NCBI GenBank assembly: GCA_037349315.1
Contig: JBAIAC010000027.1
Span: 4,340,001 to 4,404,000, forward strand
Direction: 5' to 3'
From: Chelydra serpentina
Taxonomy: Eukaryota > Chordata > Testudines > Chelydridae
Length of the DNA: 64,000 bases
Shown: piece after piece, positions 1 through 12,839 of the stretch
Layout of the letters: every line of letters starts with the position of its first letter
How positions within the stretch are numbered: the first letter of the stretch is position 1
Notes under the pieces: model-generated
The model's input: the letters and a program-made list of their open reading frames with translations, nothing else
The model's database searches: none
What the model was told of the DNA's origin: nothing
Translations under genes and position numbers: made by a program

Positions 1-969
1 ATCTTTAGTACTGACCTGGAAGAGTCACATTTTAATAATTAATGTCCATTTTCCTTCCTCTACATATGTAAATGACTTTTATCAGAGCTGGCCAGAAAAT
101 AGAAATCACTTCCCACAAAAAAATTCTCATTTTTGAAAATAATTTCCTCCCAAACCAGAATAAAAAAGTCAAAGATAGGACATTTTGCATGGGAAGGGAT
201 TTCCAGAAAGATTCCATTTCAGGAGAACCTAAAAGGATTTTTTTCAGCTTGCTACCCATCTGGAATGCTCTTGTGAACTTCACTTGCCACCTCCCGGCTC
301 CCTGTCCCGTCCCCCACCCCCACCCCGCACCCAGCAAAGTTGCTGGACAGGCAGAAAGTCAAGGAGGCAGAGAGCCATCATTTCGATTTTCCCAATGAAA
401 ACATCAAAAATTTTCAGCAAAACTGAAATGTTTCCATGGAAAATTTTGTACCAAAAGGGCATTTTCTGTCAGAAAATCATTCCGACAGAAAATTCCCAAC
501 CAGATCTAGCCTGGACCCTATGGTTCCATTACAGAAGCAAAAGGAGTATATGGAGACTTTGCATATGGGTCCATATTCCCTGCAGCCCATGGAGCTCTGA
601 GAGCTGAGGTGGTCCATAATTCTCTTCTGCAGAGAGGGAGTGTGGCAACAGCAGAGATCTACTGCAGCTCTCCGCAACCTGTTTTAGAGGGGAGTAAGGA
701 AAGAAGGGGAAACATGTTTTGCCCCAAAGCACTATGGGAATTCCTTCCAACAGCTGTGCTAGTTCCATGATTTGGCTCTAACTCAGTGGAGTTACACCTT
801 CCAAATGATAGGACACACTTTACTAAATCTTCTATTGGCCTGTGGCTACTGGCAGGACAAAACTGTGCCGATGGCCAAGTTGTCAGGATTGCTTCCCCAC
901 ATCCTGGGGGGATAAGTGAAAACACCAGTGTGAAGGCTCTTGACAGGCTCCCCAGGAATAGAAACATAC
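1..969. other. TEX14 intron, no exon recognised
   Basis: No further TEX14 exon was recognised here. Bases about 380-500 are rich in 'gaaaattttc'-like words, resembling an old AT-rich MITE; not classified. Confidence 0.4.
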
Positions 970-1120
970 CAGTCTTTGTTATTGCCTCTCCTTGCAGCTC
1001 TAGCATTTCCCTCTTGTAATTAGATAAGGACCCCAAACAGATGTTTATATCTGGAAATATGTCATGCCTTTGTGCAGTTGAGCTTTCATCAGAGCGACCA
1101 ATTCGAGACTCAATCAAGTC
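970..1120 (-). CDS. TEX14: TEX14 coding exon 12, last in window
   Basis: Acceptor ccatatgttacag and donor GTATGT. It starts [14 protein letters not shown] and continues [11 protein letters not shown], the same length as the corresponding human stretch. An alternative acceptor 66 bases upstream (after gggcaaatcag) stays open but would add residues the family lacks. It ends in phase 1, so a further exon is expected left of the window. Confidence 0.85.
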
Positions 1121-4100
1121 CTGTAACATATGGAAGGTTGTGAAGGGAAGTTTATTTGGTATTCCAATGTCTTCAGCTTTTATTTTAAACTGATTTGCCC
1201 AAATAAACAAAAGAAAACTCAGACCCAGACTTAAACAGAACAACTTGACCTCTAGGAGACAATTAACTCTGATTAACCAAATATGATTTTAAAAGCATAA
1301 AGGCTACAATCCTGAGAGTCACCTTTAAGTCATTCTTCAATATATAGCGAATATCCTGAAGACTCATGGAGCGGTCCTTTTGTTTAGGCTCTAGACCTGT
1401 CTTTACAATGTCATAGTATGGTTTAGGAAGCCTGACATCAGTTTCCAAATGTTGCCCAGAAACTACGAGTTCTTTAATACCTGAGCCTTCAAGCCCATTC
1501 CAGGGAAGAGTTTCTGTAAGACATATAACAAATACTTTATGGTTTACAGCATGGCCCTAACCAAAGAAGGGGAAGAATTACAGAAACAACTGCCACTTTA
1601 AATCAGACCAGCAATCAATCCGTCCAGTCCAGTATCCTGTCTCTGACAGTAGCCAACACTGGATGCTGCCAGAAATCCCCTAATGGACATTTATGGAATA
1701 ACTTGCCCACAGGAAATTCTTCCTAAACCCTCTCAGTAGTGGTTGGTTTATCCCTAGGATAATTTTTTTCATCCCATCTGCTATAACTGTGGATGTTCTC
1801 ATTATCAATATAAAAGTCTAATCCTTTTTAGAATTTTAATAAACTCTTTGCCTTTATGATACCTTGTGGCAATGAGTTCCATAAGTTAGGATTCTCATTT
1901 ATCTGGTTTAATTTGTTAACTGACATTTTCATTGACTGTTCTCTAGTTTTAGCATTATGTGAAAAGGTAAATAGGAAGAAGTGCCTCATTTATCTTCCAT
2001 AAACCATTGTTTGCTCACCTCCTCCTCTAACCTCCTCTTTAAACAAAGCAATCCCAAGTGTTTCAGTTTCTTTTCATATGAAAATCTTTCCAAGCTACTG
2101 TCATTTTTGTTACCCCTCTCTGAGCCCTTTTTATTTCTGCTATATAATTTTTCAGATAGGATTATCAGAACGGAACACAGTATTCCAAGTGTGCGCACCA
2201 CACATTTGTATCATAGCACATTTCTAGTATAATGTTCTATCCTGTTCTTTACAGAGCCTAATATTTTGTTTGCTTTTTGGACCAGCAGAGCATGTCAAGT
2301 TTTCATTAACTTCTCCACAATGATGCTTATGTCTTTATCCCGAGTTATTATAGCAAATTTAGATTCCAGAAACATGTCCCTTGAATTATTCCTTCATTCA
2401 ATGGTGATTGTCAGCCTGGAATTTTATCTGCCATGGTGCTGCCCATTCATTTAACTAGGCAACAGCTTGAAAATTCCTCCCAGTCTTCTCCAGTCTACAC
2501 CAGCCTATCTAATTTTGCGCCATCTCCAATTTTGTCATCTCCCTTTCCCCCCATCATTAATGGTTCTACTACAACCCCATAATGAAATTTTGGTACACTG
2601 AAACAAACACTTCTAGGCAAATGATCTATTACTTCTTCAATGTCCCTCCAGAAAATTTGCTAAGTCCAATGTTTATTTCACTAGTTTAAAAGGGTGCTCC
2701 TAGCTTCTCCCCAAATATCAGCAGGTTATGCAGAAGGTTAGAGGAGCATGTATCATGCAAATAAGACGTGATGTCTTCTATTCTTTGCAACTCTCCTTCC
2801 CATAAGAAGAAAACTTTAATCACTAAAGGAGCTTTGCAGGGGGGTATGCAATCACCTAAGGAGATTGCACTGACACTTTGTGTATTCAGGGTACTCCATG
2901 ATAACTCAGGGTATGTCTACATTGCAATTAGACACCCACGGCTGGCCTATGCCAGCTGACTCGGACTCAGGCTGCTGAACTGTTTAATTGCTGTGTAGAC
3001 ATTTTGCCTCAGGCTGCAGGCTGAGCTCTGGGCAGCTGGGCCCCTCCCACCTCACAGGGTCCTAGAGCCCTGGCTCCAGCCCAAGCCTGGAAGTCTACAC
3101 TGCAATTAAACAGCCCTGCAGCCCAATCCCCACGACCCTGAGTCAGCCAGTACGGGCAGTCGCAGGTGTCTAATTGCAGCGAAGACGTACTCTGAGGGCT
3201 GGTCTATAACTGGTAAATAACGTAGCTGAAGTCGAAGTATCTTATTTCGAACTTCAAAGTACTCACCCCTGGTCCACACCGCGGCGCGCAGGCTCCCCCG
3301 TTGACTCTACCTGCTCCGTTCGTGGAGCAGGATAACCAGCGTCGACGGGGGAGCACTTCCTGGTTCGATTTATCGCGTCTAGATAAGACGCGATAAATCG
3401 AACCCAGAAGATCAATCCGACACGTCCGACAGAGCTGGTAAGTGTAGACTAGCCCTCAGTGACAGAAGTCTGAACCTCTTTAACTATACCTGTTAGGGCT
3501 TCCTGCATTACTATACAGAAGCTATAAATGTCTGTTTTTACTGTGGCGGCCTTTTCAAGGATCACTTCAGGAGCACACCACTTATACAGCTGGGCTGGGA
3601 CAGGAACACGAGTGAGATCACTGTGGTCTCCTCCATCCTTGCTGCCAGGAGAGAACACAAAACATGGTCAAATTTGGGAAACCATAACATGTGATGAGTA
3701 GCTGGTCTATCCAATGTAGTCAGAGACAAAAGGATTCGATAAATCGTGTTAAGACTGGGAAACCAACCAACCAATGTCAACTGAGTTGAATGTTTGATTA
3801 ATTCTGTCCAGGATGTTAAGTTAAAAATAGACCTACCACTGCAATGCCTCCTTTGGAAGCTCTGACAGTATGGGATCCAGCAATTAATTCCTTTATTTTC
3901 ATATATGCATTTATTTTAAATGATCCATGCTATGCACAAAATTTACTAAAAAAGCAAAACCAGCTCAAAAGCAGTTTTTTGAAAGAACATTGATAATATT
4001 TTATAGAAATAAACAGCATGTATTGGCACGTTATAGAAGAGACCTCTGTTGGTAAAAAATAGATATAGCAGTCTCTTTCAAAGCTTTATCCTCAAATAAA

Positions 4101-7100
4101 GACAAACCAAAGGTTAAAGATGTATAAACTATGGGGTATTTTACAACCAAGTTTTTCACACTGATCAGCATTCATAGCACAGATGAAAGACTAGCAAGTT
4201 TTAGCTTGCTTGTTCATTTGGCAGTGTAATGCCAGTATTTCTATATGACTAAAAATTAACTTCCTTCTACTCTCCACACAATAGTTACACCTCATTCTTC
4301 TTCACTTTAAACTGAGAATAAGTGTTCTTTAAAAATCATTGTCCAGGACAAAGGGTTTTTTCTGATTCTACAGATGCTCATTTTCCCTTAATTTAATATT
4401 GCTCAAGGGAACATGGTCAGATATTTTAGGTAGAGACCACGTGTTGGTGCAAAGCAGTGCTGCAGGCTACACTTCATGTATATTCAAGAGAAACAATTGA
4501 CATAAACCACATTTCTGTCAGAAAATATGGTACCTATCATGAATACAAGTAAGACCTATTTTTAACTGAAAGAAGTTAACAGGAGTGGAGAGGAAATTTC
4601 TCTATTTCTTTCAGTTAATTTCCTTTGTACATTTGGCAATTTTTTTGGTTTATACTCAATTTCACTCTTTTCCTTTATAGTCTTATCAGCCAGTATCTCC
4701 TTCTCTCAGCAAACATCTATAATTACCACCTGGGAAGTGGAAAAACCTGTCTGCACTTTTAAAAATTTTAAATGGAACTTTAAAAAGAACAACTAAAGAC
4801 ATACTGGTTAGTACCTTAAACCATTTTAAAAAATAATTATTTTTTTAAAAGTTCAGATTAACAATATCCCTTTGCATAGGAAATAAACGTGTAGAAGACA
4901 CAACAGGAAATTGATAAATCTTGGCAAGAGGCTGCTATATCTCATTTTCACCAACAGAGGGCTCTGCTAATATATGGCAATAATAACTGTATTTCTACAG
5001 AAGTTGAAATATGATCCAAATACATTGAAACCATTTATATTAGTGGAAGAGAATTAAAGTCTCCAATAGGATTTATGTCTCTGTATGGTCACTAGATGCA
5101 GGTTCCATTTTCTGTTCTATGTCTCTATTGTGGTGCCTTTACACTAGAGTGGAGCAGAGACTTTTCTTCTATTGTTAACCTCTATTTTCAGGTGTTTATA
5201 GGGAAGCCATAAAAATTGAGATCACCTGAAACTTATGACACTGAATGAGCACTGACTATGTATCTGAGCAATGGAGATGTGAAACCCCTTCTCCCTACAG
5301 TCAAATCTGCAACGCTGTCAAAGAAAGATTAGGATGGATCTCTGTGGCCTTGCTCATGCACCTCGATCCACAAATGATCAGGAGAGCTGCAGGATCCCCC
5401 TGACCACAGAATTCAGTCCTCAATTTGGCCTCACCCATCCACCTTTCCAAGTAACAATGTGATAATTCTTTACCTTTCTATCATGTACTCCAAGTTGGTT
5501 AACTTTGCCTCACCAGCAGAAACAATTTGTACAGCATAAGAGGTGAGCGAACGGTGGATAAATCCACGTGAGTGCAAAAACCTCAAAGCATCATTAACCT
5601 GAAGCAGTAGATGCACAATTGTCTCTATGTGCAATAATGGGAATTCTGAACGCTGCAAAAAACCCAAACAAACACAAAAGAAGAGTCAAGCATTCACACT
5701 GCTGATAACTGAAGATCAATATGATGCAAAAGCTATTGTTAATGTAACATTAAATGTGGAGAAATCAAAAAGTGAAGGTTTTGACTGTAAAGTTAACTCA
5801 ATCCCATTGCTCATGAAGAATATTATATGATCTATGTGAAACCAAACAGTAATACATTAAAGAGAACAGAAAATAATACATATGTGCAACATGCCAAAAT
5901 TAACATTTTAATAGAAATACAACTTTTGGAATTTCTCAACTTTGTATTTTATTTCTCTACCTCAGTGATAATATTTTGCATGTTTCCCCCTTTTGTTAAG
6001 GAAAATAGGCAAGCAATCAGTCATGGGAAAGGGAGAGCATCAATAACAGAATGTAAAACAGTTGATAAAACCTATTACTCAGTGTTGTAACTCAGTTCTA
6101 ATCTGCCCTTTGATACATATAGAATCATAGAAATGTAGGGTTGAGAGGGACCTCGAGAGGTCAGCTAGTCCAGCCCCCTAAGATGAGGCGGGACAAGTAA
6201 ACCGTCCTAGAACATCCCTGACAGGCATTTATCCAACCTATACTTAAAATTTTCCAATCATGGGAATTCCAAAACCTTATCTGGAAGCCTATTCTAAAGT
6301 TTAACTATCTTTATAGTTAGAAAATTTCTCCTAATATCTAACCTAAATCTCCCTTGCTGCGGATTAAGCCCATTACTTTTTATCCTACTGTGACACTAAA
6401 CACCCCTTCATTCACACACTACACACTACTGAAATAATCTTTGTACAAAATATAACTTGCGAGGTATCATTTGAAATCTAATAACTCATTGATCATTAAT
6501 GTTCTTGTGTGATGTATGTATACAGTTTGCATAAAGAGTTATGGATATATGCTAGAATTATGATTAAAGTGTGTTTAAACCAGGCATATCAGGGGGAATT
6601 GTGTGTTTACCTCAATTTACATATAAGCAGTAAACAAGACCATCAAGACATCATGGCGACAAGTTCCTTCTTGCCGGCTACTTCAACAGAGGGGTAGGAG
6701 GGTGAGTATGGGAATGGACATGAACAACACATCTCAAAGAACAACAGTTACGAGAAGGTAAGTAACTGTTTTTTCTTCTTCGAGTGCTTGTTCATTTCAA
6801 TTCCAATCAGGTGACTCCCTAGCCCAAGTTCAGGAGGCAGGGTCGGAGTTGTCCACTGATTGGAGCACTGCTCTACCAAAGGCCACATCATCTTGGGCCT
6901 GTTGGGTGATTGCATAATGCGTGGTGGAAGTGTGTATGGAGGACCATGATGCTGCTCTGAAAATTTCCTGGGTAGGAATCTGTGCCAGGAAAGCCGCTGA
7001 AGAGGCCTGCACCCTGGTGGAGTGCGCAGGAGGGGCAACAACTCCTGCCAGGTTATAGCACTCACGTATGCAGGACATGGATCCATGACGAAATCTGCTG

Positions 7101-10100
7101 AGAAGAGACAGGAAGATCTTTCATTATGTCCGCCACAGCCAGGAGTAGTTGGATGGACTTTCGAAATGGCTTGGTTCTCTCGATGTAAAAGGCTAGCACT
7201 CTGTGGACATCCAATGAGTGAAGCCACTGTTCCCTGCCGCTTGAGTGCGGCTTAGGATGGAACACTGGGAGGAAGATGTCTGGGTTGATGTGAAAATGGG
7301 AGACAATCTTCGGGAGGAAAGCAGGGTGTAGGGGGGCTCTGATGTTAAGGCCTTTAGCTCAGACACCCTCCTGGCTGAGGTTATCACTACCAGAAATGTC
7401 ACCTTGTATGAGAGATAGAGCGGGGATCACGTCACCAGTGGTTCAAAGGGCAGATCCATCAGTTTGGAAAGGATCAAGGTAAGGTCCCAAGGCGGAATTG
7501 GCTGCCTGATGTGTGGATATAGCCTGTCGAGACCTTTGAGAAAACGACTGACCATAGGGTTGGCGAAGACCAACCAACTGTCCCTCTGCACCTGAACGGA
7601 AGGCTGAAATGGCAGCCAGGTGAACCCTTATTGACGACATGGACAGCCCTTGCTGTTTGAGATGGAGGAGGTAGTCCAATATAAGTGGTATAGCAGCAAG
7701 CATCGGGAATAAATGATGCTGCGCCATCCAGATTGAAAATCTCTTCCACTTGGCAAGGTAGGTAGCCCTGGTGGAGGGTTTCCTACTGCCAAGGAGGACT
7801 TGTCTAACCTGGTCTGAGCAGGCAAGCTCCATTGGGTTCAGCCATTGAGATTCCATGCCATGAGGTGCAATGACTCAAGGTTCGGGTGCTGGAGATGGCC
7901 GTGATCCTGAGTTATTAAGTCCGGGAAGATGCAGCAAGGTGACCGGGGCTTCCACGGACAACTCGAGGAGGGACGTGTATCAGTGTTGGCGGGGCTAGGC
8001 TAGAGCTATCAATATCACTGAAGCTTCCCCGCTCCGTATCTTGAGGAACACCTTGTGAACGAGAGGAATGGGCGCCATGAAAGCACGACTCCAGGGGGGC
8101 GCCCAAGCCGACCCTACGGATACTGCTAAGGGAAAAATCTTGTGGCTGTTATGCACACTGCCCGCACACGCTTGACTGGAATTTACATGAACAAGCACTC
8201 GAAGAAGAACTGATTTCCCCATCTCTATGACCTAAAAGGAATTATAATTACAACTGCAACTTCTCAAATCACATTTGAAAGTACTTAGACTTAGTGAATT
8301 ATACTGAGTATGTGCAAACCAAGAGACAAAAAGCTAATCCAGTTAACAGTCTTAGGCAAGAACCAATATTGTTAGGTATGATACCAGAATCCCTGAAACT
8401 TTCTTAAGAAGACTTGTCATGGTTACTTCCCAGTCTGGATCGATTTCAGAATTCTCCCTGGTAGGCAACCAGCCAGAAGTGGTAGGATTCTGTGATTCCA
8501 GGTAAACTGTTATTGATGTTTCCTAATACAGAAAACAAGCACTCTCCCAACACACATGCACATATCCAACATCCTTATTTTGAACAATAATACAGACCTT
8601 GGCACGCTTCTATTGAAAGTCAAGCAAAACCATGCCCCTCTGTTTTTTGAGGCAATAATTCAGTCTCCAAGTCAATTACCACAACGTGGGAATATGGTAA
8701 ATGCTGAGCAAAACACAAGGATAATGGCTTTACGGCTGTTACACAGTCATACAAGCTTAATACCAAACTACTAAGCCTTGAACTCCTACACTAACAACCA
8801 ATCCTGACATTTCCCTGGTATCTGCAATGGGGGGCAGGTCACTGTGAATGTTCAGGAAACAAATGGATTCATACCCATCATTTCATTTCTCAAAGAACAG
8901 AATATACTCCCTGTTATGGGGAGTAGGAACAGGTGTCTATCCTAGCCTGCTCTCAAACAGACCACCCACTATGTAGAGTCAAAACTCAACCCTTCCTGGA
9001 GCTTGGCTTTATTAAAAGAAATTACCAAGAAGCTAACACAGCCTAAACCTTTTCTCCACAACTGAGAGCCAAGAGAGCCACTCCTTTATTAACTTTCTAC
9101 AGCAGGCTCAATAGCTGCAGGATGAGGTGTATCAGGCAAACACTGCCAGCCTGTGAGAGGGTGTGGCTACTGCTGTGTGATGAGACAAGCCCCTAAATAT
9201 GTAAAGGGAGTGAGGATTTCTCACATTTTGTTTCTAAGTAAAGGATACGTTTCTCAATTAGATTAATTTAGCTCAGAACACAGGGGATGCTGGTATCCAG
9301 TAAAATCTCTTAATTATAGGTAATTTTTATTTTTAAAATAAATAAAAAACAATCGTTCCATTTACCCTTTCATGAAGGATGCTGTATAGTGAACCAAAGT
9401 TAACTCTCTCATACACCAAACGGGTTTTTTCCAGATCATTGGACAGACAAACTGCCATCAATTGTAGCAAATGAGGATGACGAAGTTTACTGCAAAGGAG
9501 AAAAATCCCAATATTACCACACAAATAAGACATTATATTAAAAGAGAAATAAATCTCTCGCCTCTTGGATCTTTTCACCCATAAAGTTTTTAACTTACTG
9601 TTAGAATAAGCAAAACAGGCTGGTAGGGAAACTGTTCATAGAGAGCCACAGACGTTTTTACTGTTGATACCATAAGAACCTGCAATTATGCTTTCCAGGA
9701 TCTGTACAGGAAAGTACTTTTATGGGTCGGGGGGACCCCCACATTAAACCTCCCACTTAGGGTGACCAGATGGGAAGACCCGAAAATCGGGACTTCCCAC
9801 CAAAAAAAACCAAAAACGGATCAACCAAACTTGTAGAGCAAAAAAAAAACGGATCAACCAAACTTGTTGAGCAAAAAAAAAAAACGGATCAACCAAACTT
9901 GTTGAGCAAAAAAAAAAGCCTCTGCCTCTGGAAGAAGACTGAAAATCGGGACAAAAGGCGTCCCGACCAACCATCGGTTGGGACGCGGGACAAATGCTCT
10001 GAAATCGGGACGGTCCCGATTTTATCGGGACGTCTGGTCACCCTACTCCCACTGCACATTTCAGAAAAGCTCAAGAGGGGAAAAGAACAGTAGAACTATA

Positions 10101-12763
10101 CATCCCATTTCCAGAGGAAGGAGTAACCCTGATTCATTATTTTCTGAGCCAGTGATTAGCTAGGCTGAGGTGACTTGTACTTTCTAGCAGGCCCCAGGGA
10201 TGCCCAAAGACCTGAAACATTGTAGGCATTTTGCATTCTCCCTTACCTGCTATATTCCTGTTCTGCTATTAGAAGATCAGCTAAACGTAGCTTACTACAG
10301 TTCTGATGTGGTTTAAGGCTGAGCTCTTTCACTGTGACTCTGCTGCTGCCCCACATTAAACTACAGGAGAAGAGGAAACTCTAGTCGTTCCATGTGTCCA
10401 ATAGATTATTTGGTTACAGCATCTCTTACAAGTAGCAGCAAAGTTTCCCAGGATTACAAATCTGTATCCTGGTGTTAGTAACATGCCAGCACTTTGATAA
10501 CCCTGGCAATAGGCTCACAGCTTCCTAGACAAGCAATAAACTCTCAGCTTGCCAAAGACAAGCTGCAGTGAGAAAGAGACATGTTTTGGGGAGAGAAAGA
10601 GGAGTGCAGCTTGACAAACCATATCCCCAAAGTCCTAGGCAAAAAGCCATGACACTATGAAGCATTCCTCACGGAGGCAATATTAACCCACTGTGAGACA
10701 GGCTAGATCTGCTGGGAAGGAATGGGTCACCAACCCAGCTGACCCGCTGAATGCTCCTCTTCTGGCAGAATTACTGGCTGCGGCAGCAGAAAAGGAAAAG
10801 AGGGGCCTGGTTTGTACTTGCAGCTCTATAGTCAGCTCACTCTGGGTTTGAACAATTGGGGCACACCCAGGTATACCTAAATACAGTTTACGAATCCCAC
10901 CCAGAGGCCAATATTAACCAGAACATTTATTATTATTAAAACATTAATAGACCTAAATATGTGTAGGCTGGTTTAACCATTAATGGGGAGGGGGGCATGA
11001 TAATGGTCAATGAATATTAAAAGGAGGCAAGACAACACATTAGTCAATGTATAACAGAGGACAAACCTCCACTGGTAGGGAGATGGACTGGGTGAACTTA
11101 GGACTTTTCCATTGCCAACGTCTATGATTACTGGGTCTTTATGGGTATGTCCACACTGAATTGTAAACCCAAGTCTGTGGGAATCAGGCTTATGAACCTG
11201 ATGTTTCCAAGCATGCGCTTGAGTGTCCAAGTTACATTTTAAACCTGTCTCACAAGTCATGCTAACGTGTCCATACTGCACTATGCAGACCTTCTGTCTC
11301 AGGCCTGTGGTTTGACCTGTGACAAAATGACAAGGCTTGGACCTAAGTTACAGCAGGACTCAGACTCTGACCCACACCCCTAGCAGGGTCCTAGAATCTG
11401 GGTCCTGAGTGCTTACTGACACAAGCAGTCTCTATTTGCGTGTGGAAAGAAGGGGAGGTCTCAAACCTGAATCAGAGCCCAGGCTTAGGGCTTGTCTACA
11501 CTGCCACTTACAGCGCTGAAACTTTCCTGAAAAAACACACCCCTGAGTGATGCAAGTTTCAGCGCTGTAAAGTGGCAGTGTAGATAGTGCTACAGCGCTG
11601 GGAGCTATTCCCCTCGCAGAGGTGGAGCTGCAACTACACAGCTATGTTAAACACTGCTGCGGCAGCGCTTTACCGTCAGCTGTGTAGACATACCCTTAGT
11701 GTGCTGTGTAAACATACTCTATAAACACAAGGAAAAAATCCAGACAACCTATCTGGTCCAATAGTTTGCTGATCATGATGCATATTAAACAACACCTGAA
11801 AACTGTTGAAGAGTCCACTCACTTTGTCATGACCATGTACGGTCCAGTGTGGAAAGAGAATGTTGGCTCATCATCTGCCTGAACCACTTCTTTATCCCAA
11901 ATAATAGGGAGAGATGCCAGATACCCTAGCTGCCTACTGCCTGTTAGATAAAACTGAGACAAAACCATACACTGTATAACAAGGAAAAATAACAAAACCA
12001 TACACTGTATAACAACAATTCCTGGGTTCTATGCCCAGCTCTACCGTAGACCAGCTATGTGATCTTAGGGTGTTGTTAGAATCAGGTAGCATTTGTCAAA
12101 AATGTTGCGAAGCTGAAAAATGTTGCCTTAGTGCTACGTATACACGCACACGACAACTGACCACAAGTAAACAATTAGCCAAAAACCATAAAAATTGGGA
12201 TCACTCCAAAAGGCTTTCAGTGGCTAAAGACCATATGGAAAAGGACCTTTCTACTGAATCTTAACTGAGCACAGCAGACGCAGCCACCTCAGAGTCACAC
12301 AGGTGGGGTCCTTCCATCTACTTCTTGAAGTATCTTTCGTTTGTTTCAAAATAAATCCCTGTGTCAGGACTCACTAATGACTGTAGGCCAGGATGTCCAT
12401 AGACATTTAGGTCACTCCCCATTTATTTCCCCTTTAGTGAATGGTAAGAAATATCTAACAGTGCCGAAAACAACACATATGGGACCATCTTTGGATTCAA
12501 ATAAAAACAATGTGATTCCAATTGTGTTCAACAAACAAAAAGAACTTACACAGTTTGGAGCCCACTGTCTCTACTGTCTTACCTTCCCAAAGCCAAAACT
12601 GTAGATGTTTCTTGATGAATTCACTCCACCTTTTAGAAGTCTAGTCAGAGGACTGTCGGCATTTCTAATGTCAAAACATACAAGCATAGCTACATGTACA
12701 TTAATAGTGAAAGCCAAGATTTTGAGAAAGGTTACATTTCATCTCCCAAAGGAGATCATTTGA

Positions 12764-12839
<76 letters not shown>

